Shown here in pieces: positions 27,201 to 38,185 of a DNA stretch of 64,000 bases. A program made the position numbers and the translations under genes. The DNA is taken from assembly GCF_000524195.1 (NCBI RefSeq), contig NW_020170394.1, positions 438,348 through 502,347 of the forward strand. Reading direction: 5' to 3'. Below the pieces are notes generated by a model. The model was not told the origin of the DNA. It saw only the letters and a program-made list of their open reading frames with translations, and ran no database searches. The DNA is from Echinococcus granulosus (Eukaryota > Platyhelminthes > Cestoda > Cyclophyllidea > Taeniidae). The stretch's first letter is position 1. Each line of letters begins with the position of its first letter.

Positions 27201-27816
27201 TCAGAATATCATTTAATTTGTTAAAAATACAAATCAGCTATAATGATTTACGGTTAACGTAAAACATGAAAGCAGTGTTTACAAGCTGCTGCCTCCGGAG
27301 GCTGTGGCTAATGGACTCTGCATACATATTACTTATACAAACAGTTTTTTGTGTTACCGTACTCATTCTGCTCATTTTTTACCAAGAAAAGCTTTTGCAC
27401 CCCATTTAAGTAGGCTTTGAATAAAGATAAAATTATGCATATAACTAAACGCCACACTCACCAATCCCTAGTGTCTTAGTTGGCGACAGGCGATACTTCT
27501 CAGGCGGAGATGAATGTGAATGCGTCAAAGCTTCATTGTGATTGTGCCACTCCCGTGACCTTAGGTAGTGATGATGATGGTGGTGCTCGGATGAGGAGGC
27601 TGCCAGTGGTGATTGCAATGGCGGCAGCGGAGGCGGATGTTCCGTCCTGCTATGGTAGTGATGGTGGTGCTGAGAGCGGAACCGGGAAAGGAATTCTGGG
27701 GTGGGAGCAGCGACGGCAGCCAGACCTCCGGCCGAAGAACTGCTCCAACTAACTCTTTCATCTCTTTCCTCTGAACTGTTTAAAGCATATCGTGCTTGCA
27801 TACCCTCTTTGTATAT
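9286..27816 (-). CDS. KIDINS220: Kidins220/ARMS-like membrane scaffold (KAP NTPase-like domain, four TM segments, SAM-like domain)
   Basis: Exons from 5' to 3': 27462-27816, 26233-26448, 25280-25471, 24615-24759, 23980-24110, 22915-23226, 19868-20296 (both ends uncertain), 19009-19214 (may contain a 33-nt intron at 19140-19172), 18508-18673, 16889-17198, 15151-15491, one or more short linkers (10582-10637 and/or 11006-11103), and 9286-10143. Phases agree at nearly every join. Family matches seen: two TM pairs (25280-25471 GLIFGWQLGLTIGLTSITLY; 22915-23226 FILWILSLLTW and AFIVSGVVGLLSLLTLLA), the CRKACCIP loop before TM3, ETSWDAALRLSEKM, PLADINVNKLKYLL...GRMLK, WPFHTAWLSLFLEE, and the SAM-like NISGAVLAVC...MTFSDWQFF. 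Vertebrate Kidins220 scaffolds neurotrophin and Ephrin receptor signalling at the plasma membrane. Oddities: Walker A reads GTRRS, no DGLD-type Walker B is present, and no ankyrin repeats were found upstream. The true start is unknown; the first in-frame Met is at 27801. Confidence 0.8.
10582..10637 (-). CDS. Candidate small linker exon of the Kidins220-like gene
   Basis: A 56-nt segment (acceptor ...ACGGTTCAG, donor CAG|GTACAG) reads IPNINIEPQRVGGLPHPQ. It enters in phase 1 and leaves in phase 0, as needed between the exon ending at 15151 and the exon starting at 10143. Splicing is predicted from sequence only. Confidence 0.4.
11006..11103 (-). CDS. Candidate linker exon of the Kidins220-like gene
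   Basis: A 98-nt segment between a pyrimidine-rich acceptor (...TTTTTTTGCCTTGTAG) and donor GAAG|GTAACT. Two frames stay open. One leaves in phase 1 and would join 10582-10637; the other leaves in phase 0 and would join 10143 directly. Frame and inclusion cannot be settled from sequence alone. Confidence 0.3.
12316..12383 (-). CDS. Candidate terminal exon with its own poly(A) signal inside the Kidins220-like locus
   Basis: The acceptor CTGTTTTGCAG is followed by an open frame reading PPKIGQVEKCGDKFHDKF and a TAG at 12316. AATAAA (minus strand) starts 3 nt after the stop at 12308-12313. Its phase fits the donor at 15151, so it could be an alternative 3' end of the Kidins220-like gene lacking the SAM-like exon, or the last exon of a nested gene. 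No transcript evidence is available. Confidence 0.3.
12384..15150. other. Mostly non-coding intronic sequence of the Kidins220-like locus
   Basis: AT-rich sequence with a short (TC)n run at about 12636-12652. A plus-strand open stretch near 12724-12900, ending before an AATAAA at about 12993, is too weak to call. Nothing else is supportable. Confidence 0.35.
20297..22914 (-). other. Large intron of the Kidins220-like gene
   Basis: A 2.6-kb intron between the TM3-TM4 exon and the exon leading into the Walker B region. No convincing exon on either strand was seen. The acceptor is placed at 20297 by phase only; acceptors a few nt further in also fit. Confidence 0.4.
26735..26949 (+). pseudogene. 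Possible semaphorin-like exon relic inside a Kidins220 intron
   Basis: A 70-codon plus-strand open frame without ATG contains KADQGELYTGAAIA. This resembles the (A)DGELYTGTAADF core of semaphorin domains. Residues further downstream match poorly. It lies antisense within the intron at 26449-27461. It may be an old fragment or chance similarity. Confidence 0.2.
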
Positions 27817-29143
27817 CTGATTTTACCTGCACGGATAAGACATTTGCCTTAGTCCCAATATTCCAGCTAATTTACAGAATTTCCTGAGATGAATTTGCCG
27901 AAAAGCAAAATCTTACAAGTCGGCTGAAAGGAATGGTTATTAAAGCTTTAACCCTTTTTGTGGTATCTTATTCTAAGTCTGAGGAAAGACAACAAAAACG
28001 CTACCCGGTAAAGTGTTAATAGTGAAGTTGTTGAGATCGTAACGCTGCTACCTACCCAGTACTAAAGTTTTTCAAGCCCTAATTGGGACCAATATTCCCA
28101 CTAATTTTGAGGGAGTTTATCACATCATCTACTCAATTTTTTAGTTTCTGGAGTTATTTTTGATTATGAGGTCAACTTTGCGTTGCAGAAATAGTAAGTT
28201 ATCCTATTTTAGGGAGCATAGAATGGAAATTTGGGACTATAGAGGCGGATATCATGTCTCCAAACTAGATGCGAAGCTAAAAGAAACTGGCGCCTTAAAG
28301 GAAAATTTAATTAAAATTACGCCATATAATAAGCAAAAAAATGGGCTATTTTACAACTCATGCTAGTGGCAAATGAGGCAACTTTGCAAAACCTGCATCT
28401 CCTTTAAAAATAAAAATGATGCCGAAGTAATATATGGGAAATAATGTTTAGTTCTTAAGCGATTAAACGGTATTTTTGTTGACAAATAGATTTGGAGCAT
28501 TAGTGTATTCAAAAAAATATAGAAAGCTTCTCTTTGCACTTGAGCAGTCATCCTAGGGGAAGTAATTTAATCGTCTTTCTTAAATCGAACCACCTGCAAC
28601 TTTTAACAAGCCACTTTGTTCGAGGATATGCAGAAATACATAGCTGCTTGTAAATAAAATTATCTGTCCGAAGATAATTGTGTTCGTTTGAATAATTCGT
28701 ATCTAATTAGCAATGAAACTGATGGCCGAATTTGGTGAAAGCATTTCCAATCTGCAATCCATATTTCATTTACGGCTTTCATTTCGACACATTGTATTTC
28801 AACTGTAAATAATTGTGAGTCTGTCGAAAAGGGATTCTCCCTTCTACATCCCTGTTTCTTTTTACCAAATTCGCAGAAGGGAGTAATGGAGTCATCTGCC
28901 CACGTATTAAATGATACACACTAACTTTAGACAGAAAGTGGGTATGCGCGACTGACCTGAATGAAATGATATTCAAGGCAGAAAAAACAGTCGGCGCGAT
29001 GGCTATGAGTACATGATATACTTTTGCCACTAGAATGGAAAAGCAAAGTTTGTTGGAGGAAAGTAACACAAATCCACAAAACTCGGAGGATAGCCAAGAG
29101 CAGGAAAAAAAATTGGTATCAAGTTTACGGTAAAATAAATTAC

Positions 29144-29220
29144 CTTTAAATGTGTAGTGGTACGTAGTTGGGGTGCTGCTGTTACAGCTTCAGTTGCAGA
29201 AACTTTTGTCAAGGCCAAGC
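29144..29220 (-). CDS. Candidate upstream exon of the Kidins220-like gene
   Basis: A 77-nt segment with acceptor ...TGATTTTACAG and donor AAAG|GTAATT reads LALTKVSATEAVTAAPQLR... and leaves in phase 0, which fits the exon starting at 27816. The GC-rich stretch 29238-29470 just upstream could be a 5' exon or promoter. Composition and splice sites are the only support. Confidence 0.3.
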
Positions 29221-32200
29221 CTGTAAAATCACCCAATTTATGATTGGTTTCTGTGCCGTGCCTGTCTGGCCATCGCTCTTATCTCCCGACTGCAGCGTGT
29301 CCGTCCCCCTAGAAGGAGGCGGAGGCAGAGACGGCAGAGTTGGGGGTGGTGGCGGTAGCGGAAAGGGGAGGAGGAGGGAATGTTGAACGCACACGTACGC
29401 ACTCGCTCGTACGTATTCGCCTGCCTTTGCCACTTCATCGCAGCCTCAATTCGGCGATTCAATGGCAGCTGTGACGTGTAACGGGTCGACGACTTTACTT
29501 AGCCACACATTGTTCTCCCGAATAGCAAAATTGCACGCAAAGAAGTATCTCATAATATAAACCGATTTGATAGCAGCAGAAGAGGCCACTTGCATTTCAT
29601 AGTATGCAATAAAAGAGCAATTAGATAGAGAAATTATGTCCATGTACGTCTCAATGTATTTTCATCGCAGTACTAAGCAAATAGCCCGAAACCGTTTATT
29701 AGGTTTTAACTTAAAACATTGTTATGTGATTATGTTTGCGTCTAAGAGGATTTGATAAAAAATACCCGGAATTTTGACTAAAACTGCCAGTCGCAGCAGA
29801 CCTGATGGGGCTACTCAGTCCATCCAGCCCATTTTCGCTTTGCTGGAGGATAACGGAATATCAGGCCTCAAACAATGGATGATTCTTTATGCGCAGCTTT
29901 TTATCAGAAAAGCATATATTTATTCTTGAATAAATTGAAATTCCTTATTAAGAGTGGCAAGAAGTATGGCTTATCGAAGTCACTTTACTCAAATCGAGTC
30001 CATTCCATCGAGTATACGAGAAGCGGATGGACATGGGTTTTATGGTTTAATAAGTTCCTGATGGTGTGCACGAGTAATCTTCAGATAGCGCTTTAGTTAC
30101 AACTCACTGAACTAAAAAGGCAAAGTCATTCGTAAATTTCCACCTTGCAACAATCTGCCGGCAATTTTAAGGTAACTCCTTATACTGATTTTTACTCAGT
30201 AAAAAACAAACTATTGATAAATCCTTCTTTCCATTAACTAGATGCAGTCACTATTTTGTCGAAATTATACAGTTAATATTGTCGGTACTTTTGTAAAAAC
30301 TGTACACTATTTGATGGGACAGCATTCTCTCCGCGCTTACGGCCCCCGAGACCTTCCATACGCTAGTAGCAAATCCTCGTCCATAATGACAAGGCCTTGT
30401 AAGTCTTCATGCACGACTTTATACCTCACAGAACACCCTAAAGGTTACGTCCTTTCGGTCATCTTTGGGATTATTCATTTAAGTATATTAAATTGAAGAA
30501 TTGAATGTTTAACATCAATAACCTATTTAACGAATAATTAATGCAACTGTCAATCTATGCCTTCCTAGAAATTAACGTAGACCTTTTCCCCTCTCGTGTT
30601 TACGCTTTCAACGTAACTAAGCCTAAAACCTCACAATTTTCTTAACGGAATCGCAAGTACTTCTGGACTTTCCACCGGAGATATTCACTGAAATGGTATT
30701 TGCTAACTTTGACATCTCTTTGTGCCTCCGCGAGTAATTCATGTGCTACGCTATTCCATGATTTGAAATAATCCACTCTTGTTGCAAGTGGTGCTAAAAG
30801 GTTTTCGAAGAGATAAGTTAATACAACTAATCTTACAAAGTTGAAAAGTGACCTAAAATTACCATGTGTTTTTTTCAGTATATTCACCATACTCAACTCT
30901 GATTTTTCCTGTCTTACTTATCCTTCAAAAAAGACATGGGCACATCGTGAAACCTGACTGGGAGTGCGTTGTACAGTGTCACAGAGAGATAATTAGACAA
31001 TTAAATGAAAAATGTAACAAAAGGAACAGAATTTCCGAAATCAGTTCCAGAATCGCAACGATTCGGCGTTTAGTCAGCTTTGAACAAATAAGCATATGTC
31101 TGTCACGACCCAGCAGTGAAAAATGTTGATTAGCGACCTTTCACTGCATTAGTGCGCTAGTACAGCTGGGAAGAGGGTACAGGGTTTCATTTCCCAACTC
31201 GACAATCACGACAATTGGTTCAGTGAGGTCCAACAGCGCAACACTCAAGGCGGTCTACTACATTTAGGGGTCAAGATGTTCCAGTGGTGAAGGACGAAAA
31301 GGAAAACGGACTAGGAAGTGATGGTTCGTTAACACTGACAAGTCGGCACAAATTCTCTGCCTAATTTGTGCTCACTTAGAAGGTTAGTGCCATGCAAAAC
31401 AACTCACTTGCGGTAAACACATACTAAAAGAAATTGAGGCCAAGTGCTTTGTACATCTTTTGTGATCTTTCAGTCTTCTTGATAAAAAACTTATATATAC
31501 CTCAACAGAGTGGCCCATTTCTAACGGATTAGCAGGGTGATGCAGAAGTGTGTGAATGTTTTTGCACATGCACTTCAGAATATTATGAAACGTAAATTCG
31601 AACATTTTCTATCCGTCGGGATGGGAAGTGAGCAGTTTGACTGTTATTTGAACACAGAACTTCAAAGCCTTTCGTGATGCATTTGGAAACGGGACTATAG
31701 ACGAGGCATACGTCAAGTAGGAGTTCGATCCACGATAGGAATGCCTGGTTCACGTTGTAGGGAGATAATACAAAAAGGCATTTACTGTCTAAAACGATAT
31801 AAAGGCAGAGACACGGGTCCGTCTGCTTGGTGTTGGTTTTCAAGTGCAAAATACGGGAAATGAGGGGTAAGACAGAAATTTGCATCAGAAACACAAAAGT
31901 CTCCACGACAGCCTGTTAATCTTATTCACAAAGAAACGTTTTTCTTGATTTGTGTCGGCCAGACTTATATGTCTAAGGTCAGCATAACCCCTTTTTTGGA
32001 ATGACGCTGTCTCCAGTAGAACAACTCAAAACATTACCTTCGGTTGGGTTGGTGAGCATGATGGTACTACTATTATCTCACGGCCACAGTCATAGTCATG
32101 ATAACTCGCCTTTTAACATGTATCACAAATTTGATGTCACAGGATTAGGCTTTATTTATTCCCCCATAAAGCAACTAATCCAGTGCTGCACCCACTTCTC

Positions 32201-33763
32201 TCATACCGAGGTCAGTTTCATCCGGGGTCATCCGGTAGCCTTGGAACAAATCTTAGCTTGTGAGGACATGGTGAGCCAAACACTAGCAAACAGATGTTCA
32301 CTCGGGGTCAGTCGGTCAAGTAGCCCGACATGCTGGTCTAGTGAGCCATCCAAGTCACGTCGACTCGCCAGTCGCCGGCTTCCGTGTCAACTAATCAATG
32401 TGTGGCCCATTATCTTCGTGGATTTATAGCGAGCAATAATTTTTGTTGTAAATTGTAAAATGAACAGTGGTAAAGGTTGTTTCCAGGAGCACTCTGTCAG
32501 TGGTCGTAAAAGCAGAGATGTTAAGTATTGTGCTATTTTAGCAGTATTTTAGCATTGTATTTCCACCAGAGTTTATTGGTATTTTAGCCAAGATTTAAGA
32601 CTCGAGAATACATTGTTGTTGTTGCCATGTCATCGTGCTGGAACAATTGTTTCAATCATGTTGCCAATTTCATTTGTAGATCTGCGACCCCAACGCAAAC
32701 AAAATGCGAACTTGATTTGTAAGCACTGTTGATGTAATAAATTCTTTTGTCCATTTAAAAAGCTGGAAACTAAACACAGCAATAAATTCACCTTCGAGAT
32801 GGTAAACGAAGTGAAGATACACAGGCATTTGATGCTAATGAGTGCACAAATTCTGTACAGAACTCCAACGGTTCTAACAGGATTTCCCTGATTTTATAGT
32901 CAAACCGATTTACTACATCTTTTATAGCCCAACAGACGACTTCACTTCACTTGGCGTAATTCTTAGCCTAAATCAGGCGATATTATTCACAACTTCTGAT
33001 GAAGTGCTAAGGTCAAGAAATGGGCGAAATTTGACACCTCGTCAATTTGATACGCCGAGATTGACCATGCCTGTGTGGATACGATGAGAAAATATTCAGT
33101 TCAGCGATAAAAGACTAAGGGGTATAAATTAAACACTGTGGTTGATGTTGTTTAATTTGAGCGTGTTCCTGTTCCTTCATTCATTCTTCAAAGAGTATTA
33201 ATTCACCCACAAATTTTACATCTCCTGGTGAAACACTGCGGCGCTACCACACAATACTTCATTCTTCTTTCAGCGCCTCTCTGGACACATGCACGTTTCC
33301 AATCTTAGCCTAAATAGCATTCTCAGTCTTTCAAAAACATTTGGGGACCAATGTGGAAAAACCACCTATTCCTTATTCTCTCTACTCAATATCACCACAG
33401 GTCATGCATGCAATGACATCTTTAGTCCTTCGCGCAGCTAGTGTTTCACCCATGAAGCAAGAAGAGACTGTTCCCTCTATTTGGAGGCAAGCGGATCAAG
33501 CCACAATGTTAGTCAACCACCCTACCGGTGAATGACGCTAGAATAGAGTGGGGTCAAACGTAACGAACTGACTGGTTGAGAGGCCGAGTTGCGTGCTGCG
33601 TAACCACATAGGACTTGACAAAGGCGTGGACTGCAATAGCGATTGACCACATCCATTGCAAATCTGCAGGGGATTGGTGACTGATCAGCCAATCATAGTG
33701 GAGCAGGGGCTTATATCAGGCGATTCTTTGTTAACGGAGCCGGTTTTGGGCGTCATTCTCGCC
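29221..33763. other. Divergent region between Kidins220-like and aminopeptidase genes
   Basis: About 4.5 kb. It contains a GC-rich, CpG-containing patch at about 29280-29470 (possible promoter or 5' exon on the minus strand) and otherwise AT-rich sequence. I looked for minus-strand ankyrin-repeat exons (LHxAAxxG-type) and found none. A weak reverse-transcriptase-like fragment at 30642-30896 is listed separately. Confidence 0.4.
30642..30896 (-). pseudogene. Possible relic of the C-terminal part of a LINE reverse transcriptase
   Basis: The minus-strand frame contains TRVDYFKSWNSVAHELL..., resembling the RV.x.WNxLP..V motif near the end of many non-LTR retrotransposon ORFs. The flanking sequence is AT-rich and gives no further RT motifs. 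This is a weak pattern match only. Confidence 0.2.
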
Positions 33764-36700
33764 ATGTCGTTGGAGTCGTGCTCAAGCGTTGCCGGCGCGG
33801 ACTGTGACGTCGTTGTTTTCGTCAACGACACCATTCGATCACTTGGGTCAGAATTTTCTTCGATTGAAAAAGCCCTCACCAAATTCGAGGAGGTAAGTGT
33901 GACTAAAGCCAAACCGATGTTAGTGGGCGTGCCTCCTGTCAGCTAACAGGACAACATCTTTTAATTTCAGGTAAATCCTAAATTCTTCGAGTCGTGTGAG
34001 ATTATCCCATTCCTCGAGCACCGCTGTCAAAGATTGGTGAGTGCCTACATTTATTCAAACTAGTACCAGCGTGCGTATGAGTGTGCATTTCACTGGCCGA
34101 AGTGTGAGGTCAACATTGGTCACTAATGCCCTGCCTTCATTGAATGCAGGTGGCAGCCTCGTATTAATGTCTAAGTGAATCAGTTACTACAGCCGCGCTT
34201 CTTATAGTGTGGGGTTTCACGAAACTGGTAAATTAACCCATGAATTTGATGGACATCCTCACAGAAAAAAAGCATAAAATGGGGTTGTTTTCAGATTAAT
34301 GTGTTAAAATGGCGATTTTACCTTAGTGTCTGTTGATCTTAACTATCTCCAGCTCGGCACTTCGGGTCTGATGCCAGGCACTGAGGCTATCTGAATGTTC
34401 ATGGGATCTGTCCAAATGTTGTGCCTCTTCGCAGCATGAGGTCATCCCGTGGGATGTAATGGAGTCAACTGAGGTTTACTGAATTTCTCGCCGAACAGCT
34501 CTAGCCTCTAGACTCCTCCCTGAGATGTTTTTAACTCACGCTTGTTCCGTAAATGTTTACTAACTCACACACGGGTTCTGCGGCCCATCCAGAATGACCT
34601 TGAGCCTACCTATAGTATGGGTGGTCATGATATACAAATATCCACCCACGGCTGAATTCCGGTGTCAAATCCGAACTGCAGGAAACACATCTCTGTTTTC
34701 GACAAAACAAACATCTGAAGATAGGGCCTTGAATATGATCTCAATTTGATTTTCATTTATGGTATGAGTAAAAATTAATCTACCAAGAAAACGATTGTAT
34801 TGGTTGTTTTTTTTACTTCAGATCTACTCTTCTACTGGGGCCCTCCATGGAGATGTTGCAGACAGCCGTAACATTTCGGATGCAGCTTTCAAAGCTCTCA
34901 AAAAGTATGTCAACTGTGATGAATGCAAACAGAATTTTGTCTTGTTGACAGACAATCAAAGAGAGTTTCTAAAATCTTTCCCAATTTCGGTGAGCGATTG
35001 CTGTGAAAAGCGAGGGTTATAAGTTGTTAGATAAGTTTAGGCAGCATTGCTATATATTAGCCCAAAAAGGTAAAGATGTCTTATTATGAATCTTTGGCCT
35101 TTAGTAGTAACTAAGATATAAGCTGTGCCTTCGCATTGTAGAGCACATCATATTGGTTGCCGGAAACCTCTCCTGGTACTCGGAGGCATTGCATCAGGAC
35201 CAAAAGACGCTGTCTGGATGCAGAAAGAGTTTCCACTCCTCAACGCCATTATTGGTGCTCTACACGCTCTCTACAACGTAAGATATGCCTTTCAGCATAC
35301 ATTAAGGGTTTCGGTTGTAGAAACCTCTTTATCATGACCTCAAATGTACAGATAGAGTGGTATGTTGAAGGTTTTCCTCTTTAGCCACTTGAACTGCGTG
35401 AAGCGTTTCCGGAGAAGTCGACCAAGTTTGATTGTCTGTCGGTGTTTGGTGCCTCGGAGAAGATATTAAAGGTGGCCTATGCGATAGAGGAGGGCCGACG
35501 CGTGGCCCGCGACATCGCCGGATCGGACCCGGAACGAATGTCTGCCCCTCGAATTGTTGAATACCTAAAGGATGAATTTTCTTCCTCGGCCGAGGTGGTG
35601 CTGGAGACGCAGGAGGTCGAGGCCTGCGCATACCCTCTCATGGCCGCCGTTAATAGAGCGGCTTCGGGTGAGTTAGTCACTCCTTCTGTGCAGTCTCTCG
35701 ATTTTTGCACTAATTATGACACCACCAAACTGGTTCAGGAATTAAGCGGCACAACGGAAAGGTGGTTCATATGAGTTATACGGGCGGTTCGACGGTGGAC
35801 ACAACACTTTTTCTAGTTGGCAAGGGCATCACCTTCGACACTGGCGGTGTGGACGTGAAGGCGGGAGGTGTGATGGCGGGCATGCATCGAGACAAGTCAG
35901 GCGCAGCAGCAATAGCGGGCTTTTTCAAGACGCTGAGTCTGCTGAAGCCGAAGGGCCTCTGTGTCTACGGTGCGCTGTCCCTTGTGCGCAACAGCATCGG
36001 TTCCGATGGTTACGTGGCGGACGAGATCATCACCTCACGCGCTGGTCGACGCGTCCGCGTGGGTAACACCGACGCTGAGGGGCGTATGGTAATGACTGAC
36101 CTGCTCTGTGAGGCTAAAGAACAGGTGAATCCAATGTTTGTTTTAACTATGTTGAGCAGGTTATTATATTTCACCATGAAGTGCTCACCTTGGAAGCGTC
36201 TACAATTCATCTGTCTGAGGGGAGGGACAGTACCAGAGGATTCATGGGCGGGTTTCATTTATTTTAAAATTACATGTGCAACAGGGTGTCTCATCACACA
36301 ACTGGTGTTAGGCGAAATCATATTTGTGAAGCGAATATTCCTCTAAAAAGTCTTAAAATGAATTTGTTGACTGCTGAATGTGCTAATACTAAGTTGATTA
36401 TCTTGATAGTCATCCAGGTTACAAATTTGTTTCCCATAAATACTGGTAAATTTCTATGAATTTAAATGACGGACTCCTTTTTCGCTTACGATTTTACCCG
36501 TTGTCTACCAGGCGCGGAGGTGCTCTCCTTCTGTTCCAATGGATTGCAATTTTTCAGAAAGCTTTCTTGTAGACTGCATTTGCAGTTTCACGGGAATGCA
36601 CGTGATGCATTGACGACAGGCGGATGTCGAAGTGGTTAAGTCACTTAGTTTTGAATAAAGGAGTCCATGCTGGATTTGTACCATCTATATGAGGAACTGC

Positions 36701-38185
36701 GTCAAAGACACTAAAGTGCTTTTGTTGCGATCACAGGAATTCTGCATTGAGTACAGTCGATTCAACAAGTCGAAGTTAAAGGTATTTACTTCATCTTTTG
36801 GTTACAGTGCGTCAGTGGTCCGGCAAAAAATGGTCACACGCTTTTATGGCTGTCAATTCCACTACCAATGCTTTATAAATTATTTAATTGACACAGGTGT
36901 TGATTTTATTTTTCTGATCTTCCTCTCTTTCAAAGAAACAGGTAAAGCATGTTGTACAATAGTTTCACGGAAACCTTCGAAGACACGTGAGCGGCAAGCC
37001 TTCTGAACGGAGCTTAAAATTAGGAAATTGCTTCCAACTTTTTCTAAAGTACAGCATCTTAGGAAGTTCAACTAAGTCATCACTGCTGTGTGATGCAATA
37101 GTCCCAATTGGTTGATATGAAGACAGTAAAATGTTGGATATAACATAATTCCAGTCACTTTAATGCCTGTGTATCCCCAACTATTGTTTATTACGAAGGC
37201 CTGAGCTACCCATTGGTGGTGCTATTATTTGCATAAATTCTATTACGTACGATGAAACATCGAGTTGAAATTTGAAATCGTGAAAAGTAGTGTCTACGTG
37301 TAGTGGTGATTTTCGCCAGGACCCGTATACATAAATAATCTGGCATTTTTCAGAACTTCTCATATGTTAAACTTGGTTTTCATTGTAGGCACTGAATGCC
37401 GTCAATCCATTTCTTTTTACATTTGCTACACTGACTGGTCACGTGATTCGCGCTTATAAATGCTACACTGTAAGCTTCCCCATTCATCAAATCAAAGCCA
37501 CTACTGCACATGTCCACACACGTCACACGGAGTTTGTACTTCCATTCTAGGCTGTCATGGAAAACGGTCCCGCACGCAAGCGCAATGTCGCCAGCGACCT
37601 GCAGAGGGCTGGCGATCAAGTCTCTGACATTGCTGAGGTACTAATGCGATAACATTTTAATTGTTGACCCATGGTGTAAAAGCCAAGAAAAGGCTAAGTT
37701 TGTATATTATGTGACCATAGATCTCGACAATTCGCAGGGAAGACTACGAAGTCGTCAAGGGTCATACCGAGTACGAGGATCTCCTTCAGTGCAATAATCT
37801 TCCTAGCAGTGAAACTCCTCGTGGGCATCAGTTTCCCGCCGCCTTCATGATTGTCGCTAGCGGCTTGGACAAGGTGGTTTTCTCTTTTACCCTTACAGCT
37901 AGGGATTTGGTCTATTAAGCCGTGATCTTGCTCGAAAGTCAACAAGTGCAGCTGTGCAAAAATCTTCATTCGTTACATCCGTCTACCTTAAAGTTGACTT
38001 ATTTTCTGGTGCTCACTCATTAATCGAACTACCCTTTTTCTGTATAGCACGGACTAGGATGTGACATGAAGCAATTACCATATACGCATCTTGACATCGC
38101 TAGCAGTGCTGGTCTCATTGACACTCCCTCCACTGGTGCCCCGCTGATGATGTTTACCAGCATGTATGTCCTTCCTCGTCTCTGA
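33764..38185 (+). CDS. M17 family leucine aminopeptidase (W07G4.4/NPEPL1-like), 10 exons, 513 aa
   Basis: Exons 33764-33892, 33971-34036, 34822-34904, 35142-35277, 35385-35667, 35739-36124, 37389-37469, 37551-37637, 37721-37873 and 38048-38185 join in phase to 514 codons including the stop. M17 enzymes are cytosolic dimetal exopeptidases that release N-terminal residues. All expected site residues are visible: Lys261 and Asp266 (VGKGITFDTGG), Lys273, Asp284 (MHRDKSGAA), and Asp344, Glu346 and Arg348 (NTDAEGRM). Residue spacing matches that of bovine lens aminopeptidase closely. The C-terminal half keeps ATLTGHVIRAYK and HLDIASSAG. The start is the first ATG of the open frame, and length is typical of the family. 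Exon 3 could be misread 3' of 34904, but only the GTATGT donor there restores the conserved frame. The substrate is not inferable. Confidence 0.93.
36125..37388 (+). other. Longest intron of the aminopeptidase gene
   Basis: A 1.26-kb intron directly after the catalytic NTDAEGR exon. It contains a weak tRNA-A-box-like string near 36610-36645 that lacks a matching B box and acceptor stem, so no tRNA is called. Confidence 0.45.

Noticed and set aside
32001..32429. 142-residue plus-strand open frame
   Set aside because: Ser/His-rich translation without motifs or coding-type splice borders; not supportable as a gene.
36605..36680. tRNA-like A-box string (GTCGAAGTGGTTAAG) suggesting a tRNA-Ser/Leu gene
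   Set aside because: No matching B box, anticodon arm or paired acceptor stem follows. It lies within an intron and is probably chance similarity.
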